Assembly: GCA_019671005.1 (NCBI GenBank)
Contig: CM033744.1
Span: 13,756,128 to 13,820,127 of the forward strand
DNA: 64,000 nucleotides
Source of the DNA: Hibiscus mutabilis
Lineage: Eukaryota; Streptophyta; Magnoliopsida; Malvales; Malvaceae
Direction: 5' to 3'
Positions 33,239 to 43,999 of this stretch are shown here, piece after piece. The first letter of the stretch is position 1, and every line of letters starts with the position of its first letter. The notes beneath the pieces are model-generated. The model searched no databases. It was not told the DNA's origin and was given only the letters and a program-made list of their open reading frames with translations. The position numbers and the translations under genes were made by a program.

Positions 33239-33795
33239 TTTATCCTACCCAAGAACCAAAAGAAAAGATTAAAGCTTGAGGTTGAAGAGTGTGAATCTCG
33301 GATTGGTGATCAAGGGAGATTTGATCAACAAGCAAGGATCTATCTTTCAAGGTAAATATCTCCTAGTTTGGTGGAAGTTGGGTTTCTCAATCTTGGAGTA
33401 ATCTTTTTATATTCTTGGAAGAATCATATAATGCTACCTTAGTTCATGAATTCTTTAAAGGTCAGTACATCTCTGACTCCTACGTTTCATGAGCCTCATA
33501 AGATGATTGCCTTGCTTGGTTTTATGTTTATTTATGGGTTGCTTAGTTAGGGTTCTTGAGCTTCAAACCCCTCTAATGGTAAATCACGTTTTGGGAGTTG
33601 ATAATGGGTAAAATTTGGAAATCACCTAATATACTCCAAATAACTTGTAGGAAAGATTTGAGACTTATTCATAGGGAAATTAAGGGTGGGATTGGTGTAA
33701 TCCCGAGCTTTGAGTTGAAAATTTCCAGATCAAATCTACACCATTGGAGGAGTCTCCACATATATTTTCTAGAATATTTTGACTTGTTTGTGAGG
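33239..33795 (+). repeat. Displaced 5' LTR of O, middle part
   Basis: Continues O's LTR after N2 (CCTACCCAAGAACCAAAAG, matching 5507-5530 in reverse). It ends at the N3 target site TGAGG (33791-33795). The last about 80 bp (AAAATTTCCAGATCAAATC and following) resemble a leader segment of N1 (about 8030-8105, reverse) more than O's other LTR, so this LTR is partly a mosaic. Confidence 0.8.
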
Positions 33796-34481
33796 TGATA
33801 CATGCATGAGCGGGGTCAAATTACTAATATTGGACAAGAAGCTAAATTTGTTCATTATTTTTTCTTAAAATTTTCGTTATTTTCGCATTTAGGTCAAAAA
33901 CGAAAGAAAAAGGACAAGAAATTGAATTTGTTTGTAAAACAAAAGAAAGTCAAAATGAACTTGCTAAAAGTGGATGAGATCCGGCATTTTTGAGTCAACC
34001 ACCTTCAACAAATTGTCCATCCATCATCATATCTTTCCAACGCATCTTGTGAAACGCGTCAATCGGACATCAAGAACTCAAGATACGTCCAATTTGTTTC
34101 TGGGTTTTGGGGTTATCGTCTTTCTAGACTAAATTTTTCTACTCTTAGTTTTTTAAGTTCCTTTGTTTTTCTTTTTCTTTATTCTATTACGCCATTAACA
34201 CCTTCTCTTTTCTGGTGTGAGTAGGACAACAAAGTTGCATTACAATCCTTCTTTCTTGCAACTATATTCAATTGGTGTCAAGCCTTTTCTTTTGACTCCT
34301 AGTACAATTAGGACTCATTGTTAGGATTAAACTCCGATTGTAACTTGTTGACTTGTGGCAAGAAGGTCTTTAGAGAGCACGAGATCAGTTTACTTGCCTC
34401 GCTAAATATATATTCTTGGAGTGTTTAGTGAGATTTCTAGTTTTCTTTTGCTTTTTACCTTTTAAATCTGAGTGTTTCAGG

Positions 34482-35393
34482 ATGTCAGAAACGAGTAACG
34501 ACGAAGAACCACATGAGGTGACTCTTCAAGAAGTTTTGGATACTCTCAATAAACTTGAACGGACTGTAACCTCATTGGTAACCAAGCTTGAGCACACTGA
34601 TACAGTCATGACCGCAATCACTCAAACCATTGGGAGATTAGAAACCACTGCTATCGCAAGCGATACTGAGGAGCCTAAGTGTCCAAATCTCGTTCCCATT
34701 CAGAATAGATGCCAAAACCCCTTACATAGGCACAATCATCACAGAGAACCAAGACGAGCAACAAACACCTTAGCCAAGCCAAAGATCACTATACCACCTT
34801 TTCAAGGAAGGTATGACCCTGATGCTTATTGTGACTGGGAAAATCGAGTTGATCTTCTATTCGAGCATTATCAATGTCCCGAAGAGGATCAAGTTCCACT
34901 GTTGACTCTCGAATTCACTGAATGTGCATCCATTTGGTGGTCCCAATTGGTTCGCAATCGGCGTCTCAGTAGAGAAGCCAAGATAACATCATGGGGAGAA
35001 CTTAAAAAAGTCATGCGAGAACGATTTGTTCCTCCATTATATCAACGAGAGATCAAACAAAAGTTACAAAGGATCCGACAAGGCTGCAGAACTGTTGATG
35101 AGTATCTCAAAGAAATGGAATCATTGATGCAAAAAGCCGACATACAAGAGGATGAAGAGGATACAATGACTAGGTTTGTTATCGGACTCAATGACAACAT
35201 TCTTGAGGTACTTGAACTCAAAACCTACTACACCCTTCAAGAGGCATTCCAATTTGCCATGACAATCGAAAAGCGCATCAAAGATCGACACCGATATCGA
35301 CAGAAGAATTATCACTATGATAGAGGTACCACTCAACCTTTATCTCATTCTAATTCTTCTAAACCTTTGCTCGACTCAAGTAGACCAAAGTAG
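34482..35393 (+). pseudogene. Gag of N3
   Basis: I place the start at MSETSNDEEPHEV (34482) rather than at the upstream ATG (34416), whose extra residues are hydrophobic leader readings. A coiled-coil-like N-terminus (LQEVLDTLNKLERTVTSLVTK) precedes the capsid domain: YDPDAYCDWENRVDLLFEHY, FTECASIWWSQL, WGELKKVMRERFVPPLYQRE, QGCRTVDEYLKEME, RFVIGLNDNILEVLELKTY. This is a well-kept retrotrans_gag domain. A TAG at 35391-35393 stops the frame before any zinc knuckle. The same frame reopens immediately and continues to 35894. Confidence 0.9.
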
Positions 35394-36031
35394 AAAATTA
35401 AAACATCCAAGTCACTGGACAAAACCAAGACAAAAATCCTCATGTTGACGGAAAACACACAAACACTCAAACAAGAGGATAGTGATAATGAACACATTAG
35501 ACAAGATGACAATGCTTCTAATCCCTCATGTGAAGTAGTAGGTCCACTTGCTAAACTCTCATCACCTCCCCACAAAGAAAGTAAGTATAATTCTAACCCT
35601 CCATTTGATTATTGTCCTATCATTCCGTTAGAAACACTTTCTCCTCTACAGAAATTGTACATTGATGATAATTTTTGTGAGAGGGGTATGGGATGTGAGA
35701 TACAAAAGACTGAGAGTAAAGAGGCCGAGAGTGAAAAAAGTCAAAATAACGGCCCAAATTTGGTAAGTGAAAATACATATGAGGTAAAAGTCACACAAAG
35801 CCCAAAAGAAAAAGACAAGAAAAAGAACGCGGCGATTGATTTTGTTTTGACTAATCCTTACAAATATTCGAGTTGTGATGTCTTATTTTTTTAGGATTTT
35901 GCTGAACCATTGAGAGGAGCTCAATTAGATCACTCCACATACAACAAAGAAGCCTTTTCAATTGAAGTTGATGATTGTTCTCTCATTGCCGATTTAGATT
36001 CGAGGATGAATCCTTTTGAGGAGTAGGGGAA
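35394..36031 (+). pseudogene. C-terminal Gag-tail frame of N3
   Basis: In the same frame as Gag, after one TAG. It encodes a charged, S/N/E-rich segment with KEKDKKKNAAIDFVLTNPY. A second TAG lies at 35892-35894, then DFAEPLRGAQLDHSTYNKEA and ADLDSRMNPFEE just before the LTR. The last part parallels the C-terminus of the N-family protein (LDSRVNLFEE). Gag is thus fused to a polyprotein tail with the enzymatic core missing. No zinc knuckle is visible. Confidence 0.7.
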
Positions 36032-37189
36032 TGATACATGCATGAGCGAGGTTAAATTACTAATATTGGACAAGAAGCTAAATTTGTTCGATGAAAACAA
36101 TAAAAGCCAAAACAATGCACGCATATGAGGTCAAAAACGATGCATCTTGGACAAGAAATTGAATCTGTTTGTAAAGTCTGGAAAGTCAGCCAAATTGTCT
36201 GTCGTTCAGTTACCCTTTCCAACGCATTTTGAAATGCATCAATCGGACATCAGGAACTCAAGATACGTCTAATTTACTGAAGACTGCACATGCAGAAAAC
36301 TGGATACAGATTATTACGGGATTTTGTAAAATTCAGCCCAAAAGCTAACATATAAGGCTTTGGACGAATTAAACTTAGCCCAATATATTTATTATCATTT
36401 AAATTGATGTTTTTAGAGTTTTATATACTTTAGGAACCAGCCACCCAGCCCTTATCACCTTATCACTTGCCTTATCACCTTATTCCTTGCCACACAAGCA
36501 CAAGGAGTTTAAAGGCTGTTATTTTTATTATTATTTTGAATTAGATTAGGTTTTCCTTGTTTTAGTAGAAGTTAAATTACTTTGTCTATCCTTCACCTAT
36601 AAAAGGATGAAGCCTCCATCATTGTAAGGGAGATTTTCTTTGATTTATGAAATATTTAGTGAGTTTGTTTTTGCAAGTGCTGATTACTTGTGCCTTCGAA
36701 GTCTTCTTCAACATAAGTTCGACGAGTTCTTGTGAGGGAGATCATCTTCACACTCTTGTTTGCCTAGATAATCGCGTCTAGGAGGGTGGGTTAGAGCCGC
36801 TTGAGGTAGCTTGCTTAGATAATTGAGTCTAAGAGGGTACCGAGGACAAAACAACATCAACAATTCGCAAGCCATCTTCATCTTCAACCTTCACACCATC
36901 TTCCATAATTCCATAAACAAACCTGGAATTTTCATATTTGTTTTACCTATCTTCTTCTTAATCTTTTCTCATCTTTTTATTTATATTCTTATTTCTTATC
37001 ATCTAATCCTTCATTTTGTCTTTCTTTCTTTAAATTTCCAGCCTTCAATCTGAAAAATTCAAGAAAATCCCTTCTCTTTTCTCTTGAATTTTCAGATCTA
37101 CCCAAACTTCCTTGATTGAGTCTAGAGCTCCTAGTTCTTGCAACAACTTGATTGAAGGCTTCCAAATCTAAGATTGCGCTACTCTATCA
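36032..37189 (+). repeat. 3' LTR of N3
   Basis: 1158 bp, TGATACATGC to CTCTATCA, preceded by a GAGGAGTAGGGGAA polypurine tract. The first about 300 bp match the left LTR at 33796. The R-U5 half matches element X's LTR (28925-29990, reverse) and carries the two leader hairpins (about 36772-36835). Confidence 0.88.
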
Positions 37190-37588
37190 TGAGGGGTGTA
37201 CCGGTACGCCTCCCCGTGTATCGGTACCCCTCACTCAAATGGAAATCCAGTAGCACTTAGGCGTATTAGTACGCAAGGGGCATATCGGTACGCACTGTTA
37301 CTTTGCCTGGAAAGGCTTTGAGTACTGGTACGGTACGTAGCGTATCGATACGTCCTTAGGATGAACTCCTTCGAATCTAGCTGGGTTACCGGTACCCATT
37401 GGGGAGTACTGATATGTGATGTTGATTGCCTAAGAGAGGCTTAGCGTACCGGTACATGAAGGGTGGAGCACCGGTAAGGGCTTAGATCGATATGGGGCAA
37501 TCCCAGTACTGATGCTGAGTACCGATACGGGGTAAAAGCGTATCAGTACGGCTTGTTGTCTAACTCTATCGAACCTAGTTAGGGTATC
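37190..37588 (+). repeat. Displaced O LTR: GTAYCGRTAC dyad array
   Basis: Resumes O's LTR (GAGGGGTGTACCGGTACGCC, as at 4965-4985 reverse). It carries a dense series of imperfect dyads such as GTACCGGTAC, GTATCGGTAC, GTATCGATAC and GTACTGGTAC at 15-50 bp spacing. It ends in GTATC (37584-37588), the target duplication of the split TRIM LTR. Confidence 0.88.
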
Positions 37589-38111
37589 TGATACGGAAGG
37601 CAAGATCCAAGAATTACCTCAAAATCTAGGAACCCTCTAGATCACAATTAATCTAGAAAACTCACTAATATGATCCGAGAAAACCCCAAACTCCACATTC
37701 AGCAAACCGATAATAAAGCATGATCTTGATGTAGAAAGCGAGATAGGATGAATTTGACGGTGGCGGTGTTGGATAGATTTGTCATTGGCACCCTCCAAAT
37801 CGCAATTGAATAGGCAAACACCTACAAACGACACGAATCTCTCCGATGAATGGATGATGACGAGATAGATGTTGTAGGATATTTTGTCCTCGGCACCCTC
37901 TTAGACGCGATTATCTAAGCAAGCAACCTCAAGCGGCTCTAACCCCCCTCCTAGATGCAATTACCTAGGCAAGCAAGAGTGTGAAGATGATCTCCATTAC
38001 AAGAACTTGACGAACTTACGTTGAAGAAGACTTCTGATACGAAAAATAACAAGGCAAATCTATCTACCTTGAAAATAAAATGGCCCATGGCCAAAGGTTT
38101 TTGCAACTCAT
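37589..38111 (-). repeat. TRIM solo LTR, R-U5 half (inverted)
   Basis: The plus strand starts TGATACGGAAGGCAAG, the reverse complement of the TRIM LTR end CTTCCGTATCA. It runs to TTTTGCAACTCAT at 38111, where homology stops. It is exactly the part missing from 13755-14273. It contains the leader hairpins in reverse (about 37790-37965). Confidence 0.93.
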
Positions 38112-38560
38112 AATTAGAGAGTTAGAGTGTATCTGATATGGAGCACGACATTTACGACCATACAGAGCCTCATACTATGCTATGCGGATACTAGCTTGAT
38201 AGCTATTATTATAAGCAAACTCAGCTAAGGGTAAGAAATCTTCCCAACTACCACGAAAATCAACCACACATCCCCGCAACATATCCTCAAGAATCTGAAT
38301 TACCCTCTCTGATTAACCATTTGTATGTGGATGAAAAGATGTACTAAAATTTAGACGTGTACCCAAGGCTTCCTACAAAGCCTACCAAAATCGGGAGGTA
38401 AACCTCGGTTCTCGATTAGAGATGATGGACAAAGGTACACCGTGTAGTCTGACAATCTTAGAGATATACAATCTAGCCAACTTATCCATAGAGTAGTTAA
38501 TCCGAACAAGAATAAAATGAGCATACTTGGTGAGTCGGTCAACAATAACCCAAATTGGAT
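38112..38560 (-). pseudogene. Chromovirus integrase fragment
   Basis: Minus strand homologous to 48925-49340 of element G: the core region from HFILVRINYSMDKLA through the RFTSRFW-like segment, a NFSTSFHPH-like segment with a damaged TNGQ, WEDFLPLAEFAYNNSYQASI and YEALYGRKC (about 38134-38170). It has stops in every frame. It lies directly beyond the proposed inversion breakpoint. 38561-38666 holds nothing I recognise. Confidence 0.82.
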
Positions 38561-38666
38561 GGTGGCCGATTGTGTTGAGTTAAGAGGAAAATTTCTTTGG
38601 GGATTTTGGTATTTGGTTCGAATGGGAGATGAAGGGTCATTGACTCAGTTTTATTATTTTTTATTT

Positions 38667-41600
38667 TTTAATACACCAAATTTTTCTAAGTTGATTAAGG
38701 ATCATTTAGTACTAAGATATCAGCATAAAATTATCTTAGTGACTAAAATGAAAAAAATGCAAAAGTTAGGATTTCTTCAATTGTGGGTTATGGAAAAGGA
38801 ATTTCTGAGATTTAAAAGCATCAGATGATAGAGGGCAAGAAAATTAGGGTACTTGCAAAGTTTGGTCAAAATTCGAGGAAAATTGGAATGGGAATTGAAG
38901 TTTAAAATTTAGTGACCAAAATGTTAAGCAGTCAAAACTTGTGTGGTACAAGACTAAAAATGAAAAGTTGAAGGACTAAAGTTGTAATTTCCCAAAAGTT
39001 AGGGGTTTTCATTTCATAAATAGATAGATCACCTAAGGGTGTGGATCAAATGTGGAATTCTGGTTTGAACCGATATTTCGATTGTTGGGAAATCGCAGTC
39101 AAAGTTTAAGTAGAATTCGGGTATCCAGATCAAATTGGAAAATTATGAAATTTTACTATATGATAGAAGAAGGATATAAAAAAATTATTCCCAAGTTTTG
39201 GAAATATTTTTAGCTCGATTCAAGATGATTCCTATTATTTATTTTGATTAAGTAATTTATTTAGTAACCGATAAAATTCTCTATAATTATTGGTAAATCG
39301 AATCAAGCTAAAATTTTAGAGATAGTTCCATGGATCTTAGAAGAGTCATAAAATATTGTTTTATGAAAATTTAGATATTAAAAAGATCAGGAAAAATTTA
39401 AATTGATTGAAATGATATGGAATGGCAATTTTGTGAATAAGTTGATCAGTAAAGGGAATTTTGGACATTTTTTCCAAAAGGGACATGGAAGGAATTTTGA
39501 TATTTCTTTTATTGATGAATATTTGCTTATTAGAATCCAACTAAGTCTAGTTGGAATGTTACAAAATGGCAAATTAGAAATATAGATCTAGTTGAAGGGT
39601 ATTTTTGGAAAGTGGAAAATTTTTAATTAAAAATTCATTTTTTATAATACAAGTGGCATAAATACATGAAAATATGAAGGAATTATCAGAAAAAGACCCT
39701 CCAAAACCGTGGTGAAGAGGATAAAGAAGAAGGAAATTTTCCAAGCTCGATTTAAGCCCCGAATCTCAATTTTAAGGTAATTTTTCGAACTACACAGTTG
39801 TTCTATTCTTCGAGTTCTATCTTTTGATGTAAATAATTCTTAGAATACTTTCTTGGTTGATACTATTTGATATGAGGAAGAAATTAGGGTTTATGAACAA
39901 AATTTGGGCTTTTGAATTTTATGATTCCATGGTTGAATTTAAGTTGGAATCAATTTTATTGATGTTAAAATCATGTTATTGAGTTATGATTTAAACCCTA
40001 CATATTTTGGTTTGTATGGAGAATATTAGGGTTTATGGATTTAAGTCTAACTTAGGGGTTGTGATGTTGGATTAATGGTCTAGTAAGCTTGATTTATTGT
40101 TTGGAAGCAAAACCCTAAGTTAAATATATAGGGACCAACTCGGCAAGCTTCAAAGTTAAGGGACCGAATCTGAATTTTATGAAATTGAAGTGTATTTATG
40201 TAATTAATGATGTTGGAGATGCGAAATTGATGTTAGAATACTAAACCGATGTTATATCGAATTAGTGACCATTTTGACAATTTGACAAAATCAAGTGAAC
40301 AAATAGGAAATGAATTCTTGGACGGGGATTAAATCTGATTTATAGTTAAAATAATAGAATTAAGGTAGTAATGTTGATTTGAGGACTAAATTGCAAAGTT
40401 AAGAAGTTTGAATCCTTACCTTTGCATTTTAATGATTATTTTGGCAAAGAAAGAAAATTTGAGGGAATTATTTTGAATAATTATTTGATGAAGAAGATGA
40501 TGAATTGGTGGTTTGAAGCAAGTGATGGGACTAAATTGATAAGTAAAAAAATAAGAAGAAATTAGGATAAATTAGAAGTTGATTATGGAAAGCTATGTAG
40601 AAGATTGAATTTTGGCAGTAACTTCGAAAATTCACCATAAATTCTACAAAAAATTTTTGTTGATGAATTTTATATCGATGTAAAGATCTGTTCGTCAAGT
40701 TTCGTTTCCAACAAAAGGAAAATGATTTCGAGTTCCGAGTTAAAAGATTTGAATTTGTAATTGAATGAAGGTTAGAAAATTTACAGACCAATTTCTATCA
40801 GGACAGCTCTGTGACGGGAGTTTGAAGAATTTTCATAATTTTTGAAGATTTTATTAATTTATGTGGCTTATACCGTTACAATCTTTATAGAATATAGTTC
40901 TTATAGTGTGAAGGATATTAAGATTCAATGTGTATTATGATCTTTAGAAGTAAAACTCTAAGGGTAGGACAAGTTGCCAAAAATAGAATTTGATACATTT
41001 TGTATCTAAATGTTTGATAACAAGCTCGGAAGAATTATTGGAAGTTCAAAATGATCATTAAGAATCGAAATGAACTTTTGGACAGTATAAGGAAGGAAGG
41101 AAAATTACGGATATTTTCATGTTAAATGATTAGATAGCTTAACTGAAATATTGTTAGAAGTGAATCTAACAAATGTTAGTTTATATTCATGTGGTTAATG
41201 AAGTCAAATCCGAATCAAAAGAAGATTCGAGGTACTATGAAGGAAAGGATTGAGTAGAATTTAGTGAGGCATGCTAATAAATGGCCCAGGTGAGTGCATT
41301 TTTACTTATTTATTATATATGTGATATGAGTGATTGCATTATATATATTATGACATGTTGATAAATAGGACGACTTGCGTTGAACCGGGCCTTTGTATAA
41401 ATAAAAATGTTTGATGGCTTATTTATGCAAATAGCATGAAATATTAAAAGGCATATTGATATAATGATTGTAGCATAATGATTTACTCAAGGTAAATCCA
41501 ATTTTAGATATTTGGATATGCACTGCTCATTATTGAATTATGAACAACAATATTGAAGGATTGGATATAGAATATGAACAATAATATATTGATATGCCCA

Positions 41601-42799
41601 AGTACTAGTGTGAGAGTCTTTGGTATAATTGATATCCATAGAGTCCTAGCAGCTGCGTCATAGCACTTCGGTGCGAGATAAACAATATAGAATCTTTCGG
41701 GTCGAGATAAACAATATAGACTCTTCGGGGTCGAGATAAACAATGTAGACTCTTCGAGGTCGAGATAAATAATGTACTCTTCGAGGTTGAGATAAACAAT
41801 ATTGACTCTTCGGGGTCGAGATAAACAACATAGTCTCTTCGGGACAATGTAGACTCTTCGGGGTCGAGATAGACAATGTAGACTCTTCGAGGTCGAGATA
41901 AACAATGTAGACTCTTCGGGGTCGAGGTAGACAATGTAGACTCTTTGGGGTCGAGAGAGACAATGTAGACTTTTCGGGGTCGAGATAAACAATATAGACT
42001 ATTCGGGGTCGAGATAGACTCTACGAAGTCAAGTTAGACTTTATGGTGTTACATAGCACAAAATGTGCGAGTATGAGGAGCAAAAGGCTTCCTCGAGTAC
42101 GTACTCATCTCGGTCGCTTAGGCGATGCAGACGCTAAGGCGTCGTAGACACTACGGTGTCGTGATGACTCGCGTACCATGGCATCACATGATTTTGTACT
42201 TTGGGCTATAATACTTGAAATGCATTTATGCAGGTAGTTAAGCTATAAAGCTTAACATACACAAGACTGGTAAGACATATCGATTTCTATGATTTAAATA
42301 TTATATTGGTTAATGAACTATACTTGTAAGGTAGTTCTATGCATGATAAAATGTTATGAACTGCAATTGGAAATCGCTTGCCATTTTGTAGGAAATGTAT
42401 AGCATTATTAAATGACAGGGGAATGACTTTGATAAGTTTATTTTATGTTATTTCTGTACGTGGAAATGCTTTATTTCAATTTATAGTTGCCTCACTAAGT
42501 GAATACTTAGCGTGTGCTGTTTCACACGTAGGTTATTGGAAACTTACCGAAAGAGGAGTCAAGCATGTTAATCAAGCTAAAATCTGCCAAACATTAGTAA
42601 GACATTCTAAATTTATGATATTCTTTAGTGGGCATGTATTAGTTTATTCGTTGGTTATTTTATAAGCTAGTTTTATGTCAGATGTTAAAAAAAATTAAAT
42701 TAAAAAAAATTAAAAAATACAAGTCAAGAAATTAGCTAAATAATTTAGTAACATCTCCAATGTGTATTTAATTATCGAATATACGCTGAAAGTGTTACA
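38667..42799 (+). repeat. 5' LTR of element L, 4.1 kb
   Basis: Starts with TTTAATACACCAAATTTTTC (3' copy TGTAATACCCAAAATTTTTC) and ends GAAAGTGTTACA. No gene inside. Open frames such as 38517-38828, 39403-39585, 40531-40791 and 42378-42665 have no family resemblance, although 42378-42665 has a parallel in the 3' LTR (47696-47974) simply because the LTRs are repeats. Confidence 0.85.
41670..42040. repeat. About 13 units of a 29-bp tandem repeat
   Basis: The unit is close to CTCTTCGGGGTCGAGATAAACAATGTAGA. Copies vary by one to five bases, with two shortened ones (about 41772 and 41838). The array is in the 5' LTR of L and absent from the 3' LTR. The three repetitive minus-strand frames (41504-41992) are translations of this array, not a protein. 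Confidence 0.93.
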
Positions 42800-42804
42800 T
42801 TTAG

Positions 42805-42816
42805 TGGTATCAGAGC
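42805..42816 (+). other. Primer-binding site of element L
   Basis: TGGTATCAGAGC, complementary to initiator-Met tRNA, 5 nt after the LTR end at 42799. Confidence 0.93.
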
Positions 42817-43365
42817 TACAAGTTTAGCCGGTTCTGGATGCAAAACTGAGTTTGTTATAAGTTGTTAGTAAATACATGCCCCAAGAATGTCATATTACTG
42901 ATGTGTTGATTGTATGACTTGAAGATGCTCCTTATTAGTAAAAGATGAGATAAGATTATAATAAGAAAAGTAAGATGCTACTGGATTTCGTCAATCGACG
43001 AATCTCAAAGGTAATAGTTATTGTAATCAACTTCAGTTTGAGTTACCTTACCTGCATTGTAAGGAGTTGATGCAGTAATTATAAGATGTTAGTCTTTAAC
43101 ATCTATACATGCACTTATGTTTGTAACAACATAGATTATAAGGGAATATATCGACTACATGGAGTACCAGCCTCGATGGTATCTAATAGAAATCCGAGGT
43201 TTACTTTAAGATTTTGGAAGGTCTGAAAGATATGAATATTGAAAAGTCAGAAGAAGTAATATTATTCCTAAGGGAACATGTTTGTATTTGGGTGGATTAA
43301 TGCCACAAAGTAGTACTTACAATAGAAGTGACCTGGAAAATTTTCTAGGAGTTAAAAGAGCTGAA

Positions 43366-43950
43366 AGCTCAACTGTAAGAATTGTTAGATTGGAGTTATA
43401 ATTAATCCAGTGTACTATTGTGAGAAACTCCAGAATTATTTGTAAAGAAGGAAGATAGTTCTTTATGACCATGTAGTGATTATTTATTAAAGGAAAATAA
43501 GAAAAAGATAATGATATATTTTCTATTAGGATTATCAGTTAACCTGAACCAGAAAGACTGGATGTGAGTTTGGTTATTAAAAGTGGCTTTCTTAGGTCAT
43601 ATTACTTCAGATATAGGGATTTGAGTCGATCCTAAAAATATTACAGAGGTTCGTAGTTTCTTAAGACTTATTGGTTATGATCGAAGGTTTGTGAAAGATT
43701 TCTTGATGATATGTTATGAGCTTGTATAATTGAGTTTAAAATCATGGAAAAGATATATACCGTTAGTAGAAATTGCTTATAGTAATAGTTATCAAGAAAG
43801 TATACAGATGGCACCCTACGAGGCTCTCTACGGTCGAAAGGGTAAATCACTATTAAATTAGTTTGATTTGAAGATCATAAATTAATTAAGTCGGATTTAT
43901 TACAAGAAATGGAAGAAAAGTAAAGATTATACAATATAATCATAAAAAGA
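43366..43950 (+). pseudogene. Decayed pol piece 1 of element L
   Basis: Start of gypsy RT (ELKAQL, ELLD, LFVKKEDSSL near 43366-43470), then the RT connection (VAFLGHITSDIGI, VDPKNITEVRSFLRLIGY, 43580-43690). It then jumps to the integrase core end (LVEIAYSNSYQESIQMAPYE, ALYGRKG, 43765-43850). RNase H and most of integrase are absent between them. Stops are frequent. Because RT sequence restarts at about 44015, this looks like an internally deleted pol joined head to tail with a second piece. Confidence 0.7.
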
Positions 43951-43999
43951 TTAATGATTGACATAAGTCTTATATAGACTTGAAAGGAAAAGATATTCA

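Larger units (their letters stand above)
33796..37189 (+). mobile_element. Gag-only LTR element N3
   Basis: TGATACATGCATGAGC at 33796 to GCTACTCTATCA at 37189, with TGAGG on both sides (33791-33795 and 37190-37194), a perfect target duplication inside O's LTR. The interior encodes Gag and a polyprotein tail but no protease, RT or integrase. The left LTR keeps only its first about 310 bp and then joins leader sequence (near 34110), so R-U5 and the primer site are deleted. The right LTR (36032-37189) is complete. Confidence 0.92.
14274..38111. other. Proposed inverted segment, about 23.8 kb
   Basis: The left edge cuts a TRIM LTR after its base 519. The right edge adjoins the remaining 523 bp of the same LTR in opposite orientation. 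The two halves total 1042 bp, equal to intact copies (1042-1043 bp). Outer flanks are GATAC (13750-13754) and GTATC (37584-37588), its reverse complement. Two T/A bases are shared at the breakpoints, suggesting end joining. Re-inverting the segment also rejoins element O's 5' LTR. An assembly error is the main alternative. Confidence 0.85.

Noticed and set aside
30821..37189. N2 and N3 as parts of one larger element
   Set aside because: Each has its own TSD (TTTCT/TTTAT and TGAGG/TGAGG), and O LTR sequence separates them.
41504..41992. Three overlapping minus-strand frames with repetitive protein (SRPRRVYIVYLD type)
   Set aside because: They are all translations of the 29-bp tandem array in three frames; 29 is not a multiple of three, so every frame becomes repetitive. 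No start context or family.
41670..42040. Possible CRISPR-like array
   Set aside because: Units are directly contiguous with no unique spacers, in a plant LTR. It is a simple tandem repeat.
42378..42665. Small protein conserved at 47696-47974 (LPFCRKCIALLNDRG)
   Set aside because: The conservation reflects the two LTRs of L, not selection. No family match and no promoter evidence for it alone.
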